DNA of 64,000 nt from Tetracladium setigerum (taxonomy: Eukaryota; Ascomycota; Leotiomycetes; Helotiales): contig PZJY01000005.1 in assembly GCA_031472005.1 (NCBI GenBank), positions 1,674,001 to 1,738,000 on the forward strand. The letters run 5' to 3'. Below the pieces are notes generated by a model, which did not search any database, was not told where the DNA came from, and worked only from the letters and a program-made list of their open reading frames with translations. The position numbers were made by a program, and so were the translations under genes. Below, piece by piece: positions 11,528-21,959 of the stretch (positions are counted from its first letter, which is position 1; every line of letters starts with the position of its first letter).

Positions 11528-12862
11528 TCAGTGATGTTCGAGCTGTCCTCTCTCCTTCAACACTTGGTTAAACGCCTCCCCCAAGATCCGAAGACCAGAT
11601 TCAATTTCTGTGTCAGTGACAGTCACTGGAGGCGCAAGTCGAAAAACACCACCCATTCCTGGCAAATTGACAACATTGCAAGACAAACCAAGCTTGAGAG
11701 CTCTCTCAGAGACTGCCCCACCTAGCTCAGCCCCAGGCTCCTTCGTCTGCGCATTGGATATAATCTCAATCGCCTGGAAAAGACCTCTGCCCCGTACTTC
11801 GCCAATGCACCAATACTTCCCTTGTAACTCCAAAAGACCCGCACGTAATTGTTCACCACGCTCTTTAGCTCTTTGTGGGATATTGTCTCGCTCCACAATC
11901 TCCAGAACTTTGTTCCCCACAGCTGCCGTTAGAGGATCATTGAGGTGAGTGGTCAACCACAACAAGCCGGCTTCTTTGCATCCTCTTTCAATTTCTGCCG
12001 TGGTGGTAACCGAGGCGAGAGGAAGTCCACAGCCGAGAGTCTTCGACAGGCACAAAATATCGGGGACAAGTCCATCATCCTCGAAAGCAAACATCTGTCC
12101 AGTTCTCCCCACTCCAGTCTGAGCCTCATCCATGATGAGAAGCATTCCACGCTTCTTGCACTCTTCGCTCATGCGCTTCAGATAGCCCTTTGGGGGCACA
12201 AGGATACCTCCGGTTGATAAAATTGGCTCCATGATGAACGCAGCCAGTGAGCCAACGCTCTGTCGATCGATCATTGACCACCCAAAGTTCATTTCAGTTT
12301 CCCAATCATACGAGCCGTCAACCTTTCGGAACGACGAACGGTACGGGTAAGGCGCTGGGAATGCGAGTTGACCAGGCATGGCCGGGCCTCCATTCTTTCG
12401 TCCAGCAGAGTATGTCGCCGCGCCAGCTCCCGAAGTCAAACCATGGTAACTTGCAGAGAAAGCGACAATCTCGAATTTACCCGTGTAGCACTTAGCCATC
12501 TTGATCGCTGCTTCAGTCGTCTCGGAGCCCGTGTTGAGAAAGAAGGATTTCTCAAGTGGAGCTGGTAACAATCGTGCTAGTCTTTGCGCCAGCTCGACGA
12601 CTGGAAGTGTGATCATGTTGCTGAGGAGGTGATCAAGCTCAGCGACATATTTTTGAGCTACCTCGACAACTTCTGGGTGTGAATGGCCCAGGAGAGAGCT
12701 CATCTGGCCGGACGTGAAATCCAAAATTTCTCTGCCGGTAATATCGTAAAGCATGGTTCCTTTCGCCTTGATTATGACACTTGGTGAGAATGGTACACCA
12801 GTGTACATCATGTATTTGTTGGCATTAGACCAAAATGTTGCCAGGGTGTCGTTGTGTTCCAT
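11528..12862 (-). CDS. 2,2-dialkylglycine decarboxylase-like class III aminotransferase
   Basis: A single exon. I take the second in-frame ATG (12862, MEHND...) as start because the bacterial enzyme aligns from there; an upstream in-frame start at 12922 adds 20 residues. The protein has about 444 residues and resembles bacterial 2,2-dialkylglycine decarboxylase along its full length: ILDFTSGQMSSLLGHSHPEV, NTGSETTEAAIKMAK, SAGRKNGGPAMPG, MEPILSTGGI, DEAQTGVGRTGQMFA, the PLP lysine in LSKTLGCGLPLA, and NLPGMGGVFRLAPP. The enzyme decarboxylates alpha,alpha-dialkyl amino acids such as 2-aminoisobutyrate and isovaline and transaminates pyruvate (family knowledge). The residue stacking on PLP, Trp in the bacterial enzyme as I recall, is Tyr here (SASYHGLTS). 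No targeting signal is evident. Confidence 0.88.
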   Translation of the reverse strand: MEHNDTLATFWSNANKYMMYTGVPFSPSVIIKAKGTMLYDITGREILDFTSGQMSSLLGHSHPEVVEVAQKYVAELDHLLSNMITLPVVELAQRLARLLPAPLEKSFFLNTGSETTEAAIKMAKCYTGKFEIVAFSASYHGLTSGAGAATYSAGRKNGGPAMPGQLAFPAPYPYRSSFRKVDGSYDWETEMNFGWSMIDRQSVGSLAAFIMEPILSTGGILVPPKGYLKRMSEECKKRGMLLIMDEAQTGVGRTGQMFAFEDDGLVPDILCLSKTLGCGLPLASVTTTAEIERGCKEAGLLWLTTHLNDPLTAAVGNKVLEIVERDNIPQRAKERGEQLRAGLLELQGKYWCIGEVRGRGLFQAIEIISNAQTKEPGAELGGAVSERALKLGLSCNVVNLPGMGGVFRLAPPVTVTDTEIESGLRILGEAFNQVLKERGQLEHH

Positions 12863-12922
12863 GGTTGCGAAGTGATGTAGGCTTATGTCAGAATGTTGAT
12901 CGAGCGAGAGGTTGAGTAGCAA

Positions 12923-13964
12923 ACAGATCAGAAGGCATCAGCATGAACAAAAGGATGATGAGAACACTTATAATAAGACTTCAGGCTATTTATCTTATTT
13001 GATAGGCATTTCCTTATCGTGTGTACATCTGGAGACCGCGGGCATTCGGGGTGTTTCTCACGTTCCGCGGCCCGCCTCTGTGTCAACGTTCCGCGGGGAT
13101 GACGAGTCATCAAAACTTATCAGCAGAGAAGGAATAGATATAGGCGCTTTAGAGGATTACTTTCATGCAGTATCATCCATCCTCTATAGCCAGCTACTAT
13201 TTGACAGATTCTCATCGATGTGTATCTTTAGCCGCATTAGAAAGCTCTGCTTAGAAAAGGACGGTGTCTGCATAGCACATAGCGGGCCTAGTCACCAAAC
13301 TACGTTTGAGGAATCGAAAAGGCTTACATGATGGGTGCAGACTGGTTTTGACTGTCAATAGGGCCGTATGGGTCTAACTGCCCTAAAGACCAATGCGATT
13401 AAATCAAACCAGAATTCAAACACAAAGACTGAGTCAAATTACTCCAAATTAATCAACTGATATCTTCTTGCTCCCAGCAGACTGACACAAACTACTAGTT
13501 ACGTTATGACATCGAAATAAACATCTCGCACTTATGGGATCTTGACGTTGATATAGATTGACTGTCCAATTACTATGTCTCGCCACATTGATAGTATAGT
13601 ATCTTTGAGGCTTGCTCAAAGCTTGTCGACTCTTGCGACGTACAACAAAAACTTCCATCCCTAGGTACCAGGTACTTCTTACCTTCCAATTGCTCGTTTC
13701 GAAGTATTCCGGGCTTTCTGTGCGACGTTGGATCAAATTGGCGAAGCTTTTTATTCGCATTCCAATTACTCGAACGGTTATACACTACTTACCTGCTTCA
13801 GATTGGTGAAGCTCAGTTTCTGGACGACCAAACCGTGTTCAGTATAGCGATTAATTATCCGTTTCCTTTTAATATTCTCGAAAGCTACCTAAAACAACGT
13901 AACAAACGCCTAGTCTTTCAAATAGTGCAAGAAAATTCCAAACAGATCTGATAACTGTAATCGG
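12923..13964. other. intergenic with repeat copy B
   Basis: Upstream flank of the decarboxylase gene and 3' flank of the secreted-protein gene. Contains direct-repeat copy B. ORFs here (for example 12912-13331) lack any coding character I can support. Confidence 0.5.
13527..13762 (+). repeat. direct repeat, copy B (partner at 9013-9220)
   Basis: Diverged second copy, same orientation as copy A and about 4.5 kb away. It holds an extra segment of about 25 bp near 13545-13573. The best conserved part is 13590-13745. There are no inverted terminal repeats or coding capacity, so I cannot assign it to a transposon class. Confidence 0.85.
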
Positions 13965-15764
13965 TCAATTCTTTCGTCCCCACTCCGTATTCCAATAACT
14001 CCTTCGACTCCTCGCCATGCCGCTCGGCCCAACACACTTCGGATGATCATGATCATCAACATCTCCCCACGGCCAAATAGCAACGAAACAAACCTGGTCT
14101 ACCGCACACTTGCCGCACTCTTTCCATGTTGCCCAATTGAGGTACTGGATGAGATTTGCGATGGTTTCTCCGACTTTGACATCCAGACTTATTGAATCCT
14201 CAGCAGCGGATGATGGCTCAGAAGCAAGTAACAAGCTCTCGCGAACTTCGAAAAGCGTATTACATATTGTTGATGTGACGGTGAGGAGAGCGTTATAGAT
14301 GAGATGATCGGCTTTCGTCTTTAGCCGATCACCGGTAATGATAGGAAGGAGATATTGTCCAGCGCACTTCTCCACTGAAGCAGTCAGGTTGACATTTCCG
14401 TAATCGATGAAAACATCCAGGAGTACGCCAATAACGCCTAATGCTGTTGATACGCTAGTCGAAGAATTTGAATTTGAGAGCTGTAGGAGGAACGGCAATC
14501 GAGTTGTATAGCGGGAGATGATCATATCCGCTACACCTTGCCAATCGAGACCTCCATCTACCTCACCCTCACTCTTAAAACTCTCTCCCACTGCAACCCT
14601 CACAAATTCCAAACTTTCCTCCCCGGTCAACCTGGGAAGTTCAGCCCTCTCCCCATTCGGATTCGTAATATTAACATCCGGATAGAAAAACACCGATACC
14701 ATTCTCGAATAATCAACCACAATTCTTTGATCTGTGATACCGTGATATCTTTGTTCCAAACCGCGCAAATACTCGAATCCAACTACATCAGCTTCGCTTT
14801 CTCCAACATCACCTGGTGGTCCTCTCTCTCGGTCTGACTTTGGGGGGTCCCGGCGCTGGTTGGCGGAGACGAGTTTGACGTGGGATGAGAAATTACAGAG
14901 GATGAGTTCGAATCCTGCTTCCATTCTTATGAAGCCTTGGACTCCCCATTCTTCGGCGAGGGTGCAGAGGCCTTGGGCGCGTGCGTAGTCGCTGTTTGGA
15001 TGTGTTGGTTTCTTGGGTTCCGAGTCCTTCTCCTCCTCGTGCTGATTTTCGGGGTGCTGGTTGGAAGCTGTTGATGAAGAGAGAGAATTATTGAGTAGAA
15101 TCACATCCGTCGTATCTAAAGTCCCCAACGGACATTTTGCGGCCGACATACCATCGATGTATAATAGTTTCGTGAGAGGGTGAAGGGTTTGATAGATGTG
15201 TAGGTAGCCGTGAGATTCTTCCTCGTCGCTAGTCCCTTTTGCGTTGTTGGACTGGTCGTCTTGATTGAAGTGATATGGAGATTCCTCAATGTCGTGGAAT
15301 GGGTAAGGTGGTGAAGTATCCCCTTCGTCTTCTTCGGCAAACGGAGGCGGTCTCTCATCGCCAGGAGGGGGACCATTGGGTGGTGGTTTACCACCAGGAC
15401 CACCTCCAGGACCACCAGGTCCTCCTCTGCCAGGTCCTCGAGCTCTAGCAAACATCTCAGCATGTTCAATTTCAAATGCCAACCACTCCATCCCCTTCAC
15501 GGTCTCATTGGTGTGAGTACCATGATATAAAAGTGTGTTTGCGGGAATTGTAGCGGGGAAGAATGACATTCCATTGTGGTGGAATGATGAGGGGAATTGG
15601 CGGAGTGAGGAGTGTAGAGTGTTGAGAATTTGCGGTGCATTTTTGTATTGCACGTTGGTGTTGGTTGGTGAGGATGATGGGTTGGCAGGTGGTGGACTGA
15701 GAGGTTTTTGAGAGATGGCTGTTGCGGATGTGAAGCCGAGTAGTGTGAGATGGAGGAGTAACAT
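13965..15764 (-). CDS. secreted protein of unknown function with Gly/Pro-rich segment
   Basis: A single-exon ORF of 599 codons. The first 18 residues (MLLLHLTLLGFTSATAIS) form a signal peptide. Residues about 110-140 are a low-complexity tract of Gly-Gly-Pro and Pro-Pro units, followed by acidic segments. Outside these the protein has ordered regions such as HGYLHIYQTLHPLTKLLYID, GMSAAKCPLGTLDTTDVILL, GFIRMEAGFELILCNF and WATWKECGKCAVDQVC. I recall similar large secreted proteins in many ascomycetes without assigned function; no catalytic motif is visible. No transmembrane span apart from the signal peptide. Confidence 0.78.
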   Translation of the reverse strand: MLLLHLTLLGFTSATAISQKPLSPPPANPSSSPTNTNVQYKNAPQILNTLHSSLRQFPSSFHHNGMSFFPATIPANTLLYHGTHTNETVKGMEWLAFEIEHAEMFARARGPGRGGPGGPGGGPGGKPPPNGPPPGDERPPPFAEEDEGDTSPPYPFHDIEESPYHFNQDDQSNNAKGTSDEEESHGYLHIYQTLHPLTKLLYIDGMSAAKCPLGTLDTTDVILLNNSLSSSTASNQHPENQHEEEKDSEPKKPTHPNSDYARAQGLCTLAEEWGVQGFIRMEAGFELILCNFSSHVKLVSANQRRDPPKSDRERGPPGDVGESEADVVGFEYLRGLEQRYHGITDQRIVVDYSRMVSVFFYPDVNITNPNGERAELPRLTGEESLEFVRVAVGESFKSEGEVDGGLDWQGVADMIISRYTTRLPFLLQLSNSNSSTSVSTALGVIGVLLDVFIDYGNVNLTASVEKCAGQYLLPIITGDRLKTKADHLIYNALLTVTSTICNTLFEVRESLLLASEPSSAAEDSISLDVKVGETIANLIQYLNWATWKECGKCAVDQVCFVAIWPWGDVDDHDHPKCVGPSGMARSRRSYWNTEWGRKN

Positions 15765-16364
15765 CCTGAAATTTGAATTTGCTGGACCAGATCCTGCCTG
15801 GCAATGAGATCAAACAAGGAAGGAATGTGAAGAAATCGAGGATGATGAGAGATGAGGTGATATGATATAAGATGCTGTGACCCAGGACGAAAGAGTGACG
15901 CGGCAAGGATGTGGACGCTGAGATGCTTTTCTCACGGACGATGTGCCTGTTGATTTGCGGTGCAAGCCCCCGCTGTCAAGTTTGGGGATTCTGTACCGAA
16001 TACCGATGGACGGCAGGAGAGTCGTAAGTGAGCCAAAGCTTGTTTTGGATTTCGGCTTGTTATTTGATAGTTGATTTAGAAGATTGGATTTAAAGTGGAC
16101 GGGACTGAGATTTTATCTTATCAGATCGTGGGTGAGCTCTTGGCCTCGCGAGGGTCAAAAGTGGGAGGAGGAATTCCCGATGTCGCTGGAGAAACCTTGT
16201 CATAAGAGTAAGCGACTACTTGTTTACCTTCTTCTGAATTAGAACTGAAGAAGCCCGGATAATGAACCGAAAACATTTGCTTTTGTTTACTACAAGTACC
16301 TAGAATTAAAAGAAAGCAAGCTCAGTTAACGCCAGTCCCTACTTCCTTTTTGACCCTCATATTT
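15765..16364. other. intergenic
   Basis: Promoter side of the secreted-protein gene (minus strand) and 3' flank of the rvt gene. Nothing else is recognised. Confidence 0.5.
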
Positions 16365-19300
16365 TCATCCCTGCCACTGAATCCTCCCACTCCGAAACAA
16401 GTTCACCATTCCCACTGGCAGCAACCCTTTATCAACCACATTCAGCCCACCAAATCTCTCAACCATCTCACGTCCATACAACACCCCAACCCATCTGAGA
16501 TATCCATCTTGTAACTCTTTATTTCTCCTCAACATCTCCAGATGGACATCGGCAGATCCACTTCCAGCATCGACTCTCGCCTCCTCTGGTCTTCTCAATA
16601 GCTCATCATATACGCTCATCAAATTCCCATACCAAGTAGCCTGGTAGTCCTCTTTATACCTTCCAAACTCTTCGTATGACATGAATACTTTCTCTGCAGG
16701 CTTGTACTTGGGCTCTTTGTTGCTGTAGCGTGTCACATGCCCGGCTTTGAAGTATTTCTCGGCTCGTTGGTAGGCTTCGGCTTCATTTTCAAGGAACTTA
16801 TCGATGAGCGTGGCTGGATTTTCGCAGACTGAACTGCGCACTTGGATTGTGCCGATGAATGGATTTTGAAGCTCTAATCCACCAAGGCTGGTAGGGAAGT
16901 AGAGATATCCGTCGGGGATGTCGGTGACACCGAACTTTGCCTCGATTGTTGATTTGAGGTATTCAACGATGTTACTATCCCCGAAGATTCGCGTTTGAAT
17001 TCGCGTCATTGTCTCGAGAATCATGTCAACATGTTTTCGACCGAAACAATTTGCGGGTTTGCCGAAGTTGGACTTGAAGAATGTTCCGGCGTAGGTATTC
17101 CATGCTTGAATCCAAGAGAAGATGCTTTTCTTGTCTTGAAGTTGGCGTTGTAGCTCATCGATATGTTTGTCTACCATTTGCTGGTCAATGATGAAATTTC
17201 CAGTAGCAGGGTCAAGAATCAGGAATCCCCAACGGATTTCACCATCTGGTAGGCTGGGGTGGATATCTGTCGCCATGGTTTGATCGCGTTGGATGCGAAC
17301 GGTACCTGTCTTACCGACATTGAGAGTCACTCCCATAATTTTTGTAAAGGCAGTAATAGATTCCCATCCTCTCACAACGGTATCTTGGGAGGAAGACCAC
17401 AACCAGAAATCATCGTGCATGCGGTAGAGTTGCGCACCATTCGTGTTCTGATTCACCGTGTAGTCCAGAACAAAGAGAACAACTTCTCCACACATGGATG
17501 ACAGTGCATGTGCTCCGGAACACCCCGCTTGCGGGTTCTGGTTTCAGCATCTGGTCCGTCTTCGATGAATTTCAAGGGTGCTTCGAGGAAAGTTGTGAAG
17601 AACCCAAGCCACTTTTGAGAGACACCGAAGAAGGAGAGGACGGATTGAATTGTGGAGTGAGGTAGAGTAGGACTCCACGACTGAAACTCCGAACGAGTGC
17701 AAGTGAAGTCTCCGTGGAAACGGGTATTGAACAAAATTTCTGTGGACAAGAGATGAAGAAGGAATTGTTTTCTTTCCATAGGCGACTTGGGTGTGTGGGT
17801 ATCATCGGGTGAAAACGACGAATCGTGGAGAAATGCGTCGAAGTCGAAATCATGTAGTACATCATCCGAGTAATCAGTTGGACCTGCCTTGTTCATGGAC
17901 AACCTATTTTTATTCGATTGGTTTAGCTGCATAAGTTGTTGCTGATGTTGTTGTAGTGCCATTCGTTGTGCCATTTGCTGCTGCTGTGCTATATGTGACA
18001 TCTGCGGCTGTGATTGTTGTGCCATCTGCGGCTGTGCTTGTTGTACCATCTGTCCCTGTGCTTGTTGTGGAGCTATCATCATATTCATAGCCATGTCTTG
18101 AACGGCGGTATTTTGGGAGTTTTGTGCTCTGGCTCTTTTCCTCGGTCTATCGTCATACTCTGCTTCTTCCTCCCCGGCAACAGCGGTGAGACCTTCGTCA
18201 ACAGAATTAGGTAGTTGTGTCATGAAGAAGTGAGCTTTGTGGATGCTTTGTCGCTTGCTCTGAACACTAGGTTGCACGTTCTGTGGTCCAAGGAAATATT
18301 CTCTGCGATTTAGATCGTCTTTGGAAATCTGGCTCCCTAGAAATGCCCATGCTCCCTCGTGGTTGGAAAAGGTTGTGAAAGCTTTCTTGAAGAAAACTGA
18401 CCATTTGACTCCAATATATTGAAGGAAGATAGCCTCTAGAAGGTCCTCATCGATGTAAACTGTACAATTTTAGAAATGCCCGTGATAGAGATGTATGATA
18501 AACAAGGCCGAATTGAACGGTATCAATGTCAGAACTTACTGTGATAGTTTCCATTCATATGTCTCCTTTGCTCAACAGGAACATGCTCCTGCTCCCAAAC
18601 CCAGGTTTCAATCGAAGCAATCCTCATATTCAAGACATCTGCAACCTCCGTCAAGATGATGGAACTCCCCAAAAAGTCCTTGAGCACCTGATTCTTCTCC
18701 TCAGAGAGTAGTCCAGACCCCAAAAGACCATTGATCGTCCACTTCAACACATTCTCATCAAACTGCACAGGAGCTAACAATTCGGCCTCAAAACTCGCTA
18801 CACTTTTCCGAAGTGCGGTGAGAGCCTTTGCACTGCTAGATTTCTTGAACAGTAGTCGGAGGTAAGATGCGATCGCAGCACGATCTGTTTCGAGGGGTTC
18901 GAAGACAGCCTTCTCCCACTCCTTCCGAGATTCTTGTTTCTCGGCTTTATCGATGACTTCGAAGCCATCAATTTCCATCGGAGAAGGAGTGTCCTTGATG
19001 ACTCGCTCAGAGACGATCCAGTCATTAACCAATTCGCCGTAGAGTGTGGCGTATTGATACTTGAGGGATTGGACATCTAACCTTTTCAGGAGAGATGCTT
19101 CCCAGTCTAAAAGCAATGTGGAGGATATGGTGGGGTCGTAACGCGCTTGTTCGAGGAAGAGCTCAAGATTCTTGAGCATTGTTACGAGAGATTGATCGTT
19201 ACCATTTCTAGTGGCGACGTTGGAGTACGTGACACCATTACTTGCTGGTCGTTTGAGAGGGTGTTGCGCCTTGACGGCGAAGGCTTTGCCGATGCCGTCA

Positions 19301-19458
19301 AGTAGTAGTCGAAGCTTCTTGCGTTGGTCTGGTTCATTTTGGGTGGAAGCTAAAATGGCAAATTTGTTTTCCTCAAACAGTTTGCGTCTTTTGGAGATTT
19401 CGTTGAGTTTGGTTGTTGTGATAGATTTGAGTGTTTCACCAAAAGCTGAAGATGTCAT
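16365..19458 (-). CDS. rvt: cellular reverse transcriptase of the rvt family (frame break)
   Basis: Minus-strand exons 19458-18540 and 18459-16365, joined by an 80 nt intron (GTAAGT...ACAG). The junction restores NYHIYIDEDLLEAIFLQYIG, followed by VKWSVFFKKAF. A long Gln-rich insertion (about 18060-17930) follows, then the palm: RKRGVPEH, CGEVVLFVLDY, the catalytic YRMHDDFWLWSS (MHDD in place of the retroelement YxDD), and VTLNVGKTGTVRI. rvt genes are single-copy, non-mobile reverse-transcriptase relatives kept in many fungi; the Neurospora protein polymerises nucleotides in vitro, and the cellular role is unknown. The exons sum to 3014 nt, two more than a multiple of three: the frame breaks between RGVPEH and ALSSMCGEVV at about 17503-17526. 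One added base there would make the gene readable (about 1004 codons). I treat this as a probable assembly error; a pseudogene is the alternative. Confidence 0.82.
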
Positions 19459-21959
19459 GGTGGTTGTGTGTTGCTGACTCAGATTTCAAATTTGATTTGT
19501 GAGGAAGTTTGAAGAATAAACGAAGAAGATGTGAAGCAATTGAAATATTGAAAGAAAAAAAAAGATGGAAGGGAAATGTTACGGATTATATAAAGATTTT
19601 GGTTGCCAGGCTGCAACTGGGGTGTGGGTGAGGCATCCGGAATTTCGAGGCGGCACGGTTCGCCGCTGTCTGCCTCCCTACAGATTCATGGCGGCAGCAA
19701 TAGTCCCTAACGCCCCACTGAGATTTTAAAGATGCCAACTTTTCTACTTGGTCAAGCATGGACGCATTTCATTTTCTCTAGAAAGCTCTCCAACAAGAAT
19801 TAATTGTTCCCAGATTTTATCCACAAATAATGGGATTTTGACTTCGGATTGTAGGTAAATAGTTATTGCGAGCCTTGGCGAGACAATGAGTGAACTACCT
19901 TCTGACTTCAAAGGATTGAGAGCACCTACTGCCTGGTCAATTTTCGTACACGGGGGATAAAAGAATTGGATATTTTACGATCTCGGTGCAAAATCGATTG
20001 ATGCCATGTTTGAGAGGTAGCCAACTCGAGATATTAGCTAGCGTTTCTCTGAAGATGGTCACTGACACAGTGACATTAAACAATCATCGTGAAATCAGGC
20101 GAATCTCTTGGACATCAAAAAGAACCACTTAGTGACTGACTGAGTGGATGCCTGTAGGCTGCTCCTCTAATACTACTTGTTTGCTAAATAGACAATAACA
20201 GCGGGACGAGGCGAGATATGTCCTAAACAGTACGCACAAGCGAACAATCGAGCAAGAACCCACGTTCTCACTTCTTTAAATTAAATAATTGATCGACTAA
20301 GAAGATTTATTGGTAGCCTATGACAACACATCTTCATCAAGCTTCATAGTTAACGCCTACGCGGTGATTTCGAAAGAGGAACAGGACTCAGCGTGATCTT
20401 CACGTGATCTCATCTGGACTCTCATTCCCTTCTGACCTTCCCGTCGTCTGAACTTTGACACAATTAATTCCAGCCTCAGTATTGCGACAACTTGCAGCGA
20501 GAAAAGGCAATACAAAACCCTAAATGGGACATTCTCTCACCTGGCAATTTCCTGGCAAGATTACCTGCCCCAACCAAAAAAACACGCGACGAGTGAATAC
20601 GGAAAGTTCCTGCCACTCCTCCTCCTTCACCACACTCGAGGATGTTGTCCTACACACCTTTTGCCTGTGGTTTTATTGTTTTGTTGCGATTCCCAAAATA
20701 AAACATCCCGTTGTTCGATTTCCATATGTCACAGAAATGCGACCCCGCCTCCTATTTCAAGATTTTGCGATCCTGCAAACTTCACTTCCCGCAATGCAGC
20801 GCGGTGCATCGTCGGTTGAGAGTTTGACTGGCCAGCCGTCGAACAGACGAGAGAACGTGACCTCGTATCCTCATTCTCCTTGACTTCATCCTCTTTCATA
20901 ACCTCTCAGGCTCTCGCATATTCTCTCATGTCCTAGCTCGTATTTCTTTCTAAGTATCCAGCCCTGCCAGCATTCCCGAACGCCATCTCCCAATCGATGG
21001 GAATGTCTGGGAATTGCCGGGCGTTCGAAGGAATTAAAACAAAACACTGCTGGCCTGTGGATCGTAACCACGTTGGGAATGAAAAGCCACCACAATCTCT
21101 TCACCACAAATGTACGTCAACTGGACTTCGAACAATGAAGTCTACGAGAGACCCTGTGGCGGCGGTGAGGTGAGTTAGAATGGAAGGTCACCAAAAGGAG
21201 GCGTGAAAGGAGGTTGTGTGGTTGACCTTTAAGATTGCACAGACCGTGATTCGTCGAGGGACGGTCGGGCAGCGTAAAAGCCATGGCGCCAGCGAATGAT
21301 CGTGAACGCTTATTTCTCAGCCAAGTTCTGTCTGCGGCGGCGTCTATCCCCAAATGATCGAGAGCCTTTGGCTCAATTCAAGAGGAGTCCCAGCAATGAG
21401 CATATTCGGTGTTGGCCGAGCAGTAGTGTGCTGGATACATCGTGTTCTGGAAACTGGAGAAGATTCGTACAGCAGAAGGTGAACGAGCATGAATCGTCTA
21501 GCCAACTACTACATTTGGCATGGCATCAATAATGACAACAACCACCAGTGGGAATGTTAATGTCCGACGCCTCAACGGACATCAGCCAGCAGAGAATCGG
21601 AACCGTTCGCTTGGATCTCAAACCTAATCCTCATGGAAAATGCCGTACAGGAAGAACGGAATGGAGACGTTGAAAGGAATGTCTATTTTGAGCTTTGAGC
21701 CGACCATTCGTCCAGACCCCTGGTACCTCAACCGGGCAAATCAACACAACCATGACCATCTCAGCCATCAGCAAGCACGGGAGAGGAGATGACTGACCAC
21801 CCCGACTGATCGGCTTGCATAAGTTAAGCCCCATCCCCGGATTTTCAATTATCTCTTCCCCAACTTCCAACTTTCTTATTCGGAGCTTCTGGGGTTCTCT
21901 TATCTTTTTACATTTCCTTCTGGACTGAATAGTCCGACTTCAGCACCTTCGTTCAAAAC
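19459..21959. other. 2.5 kb intergenic region
   Basis: Long promoter region between the divergent rvt and tyrosinase genes. The longest ORF (20524-20883, 119 codons) has no domain, no signal peptide and unnatural composition. I found no RNA gene or repeat. Confidence 0.5.

Noticed and set aside
9013..13762. Reading the direct repeats as LTRs of a retrotransposon
   Set aside because: The enclosed genes are a regulator and a metabolic enzyme, there is no primer-binding site or polyprotein, and the copies lack TG...CA ends.
17440..17530. A short intron to explain the rvt frame break
   Set aside because: Any GT-AG pair that bridges it would delete the conserved RGVPE/CGEVV palm motif; a one-base loss explains it better.
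20524..20883. 119-codon plus-strand ORF upstream of the tyrosinase
   Set aside because: No motif, no signal peptide; lies in a promoter-like region.
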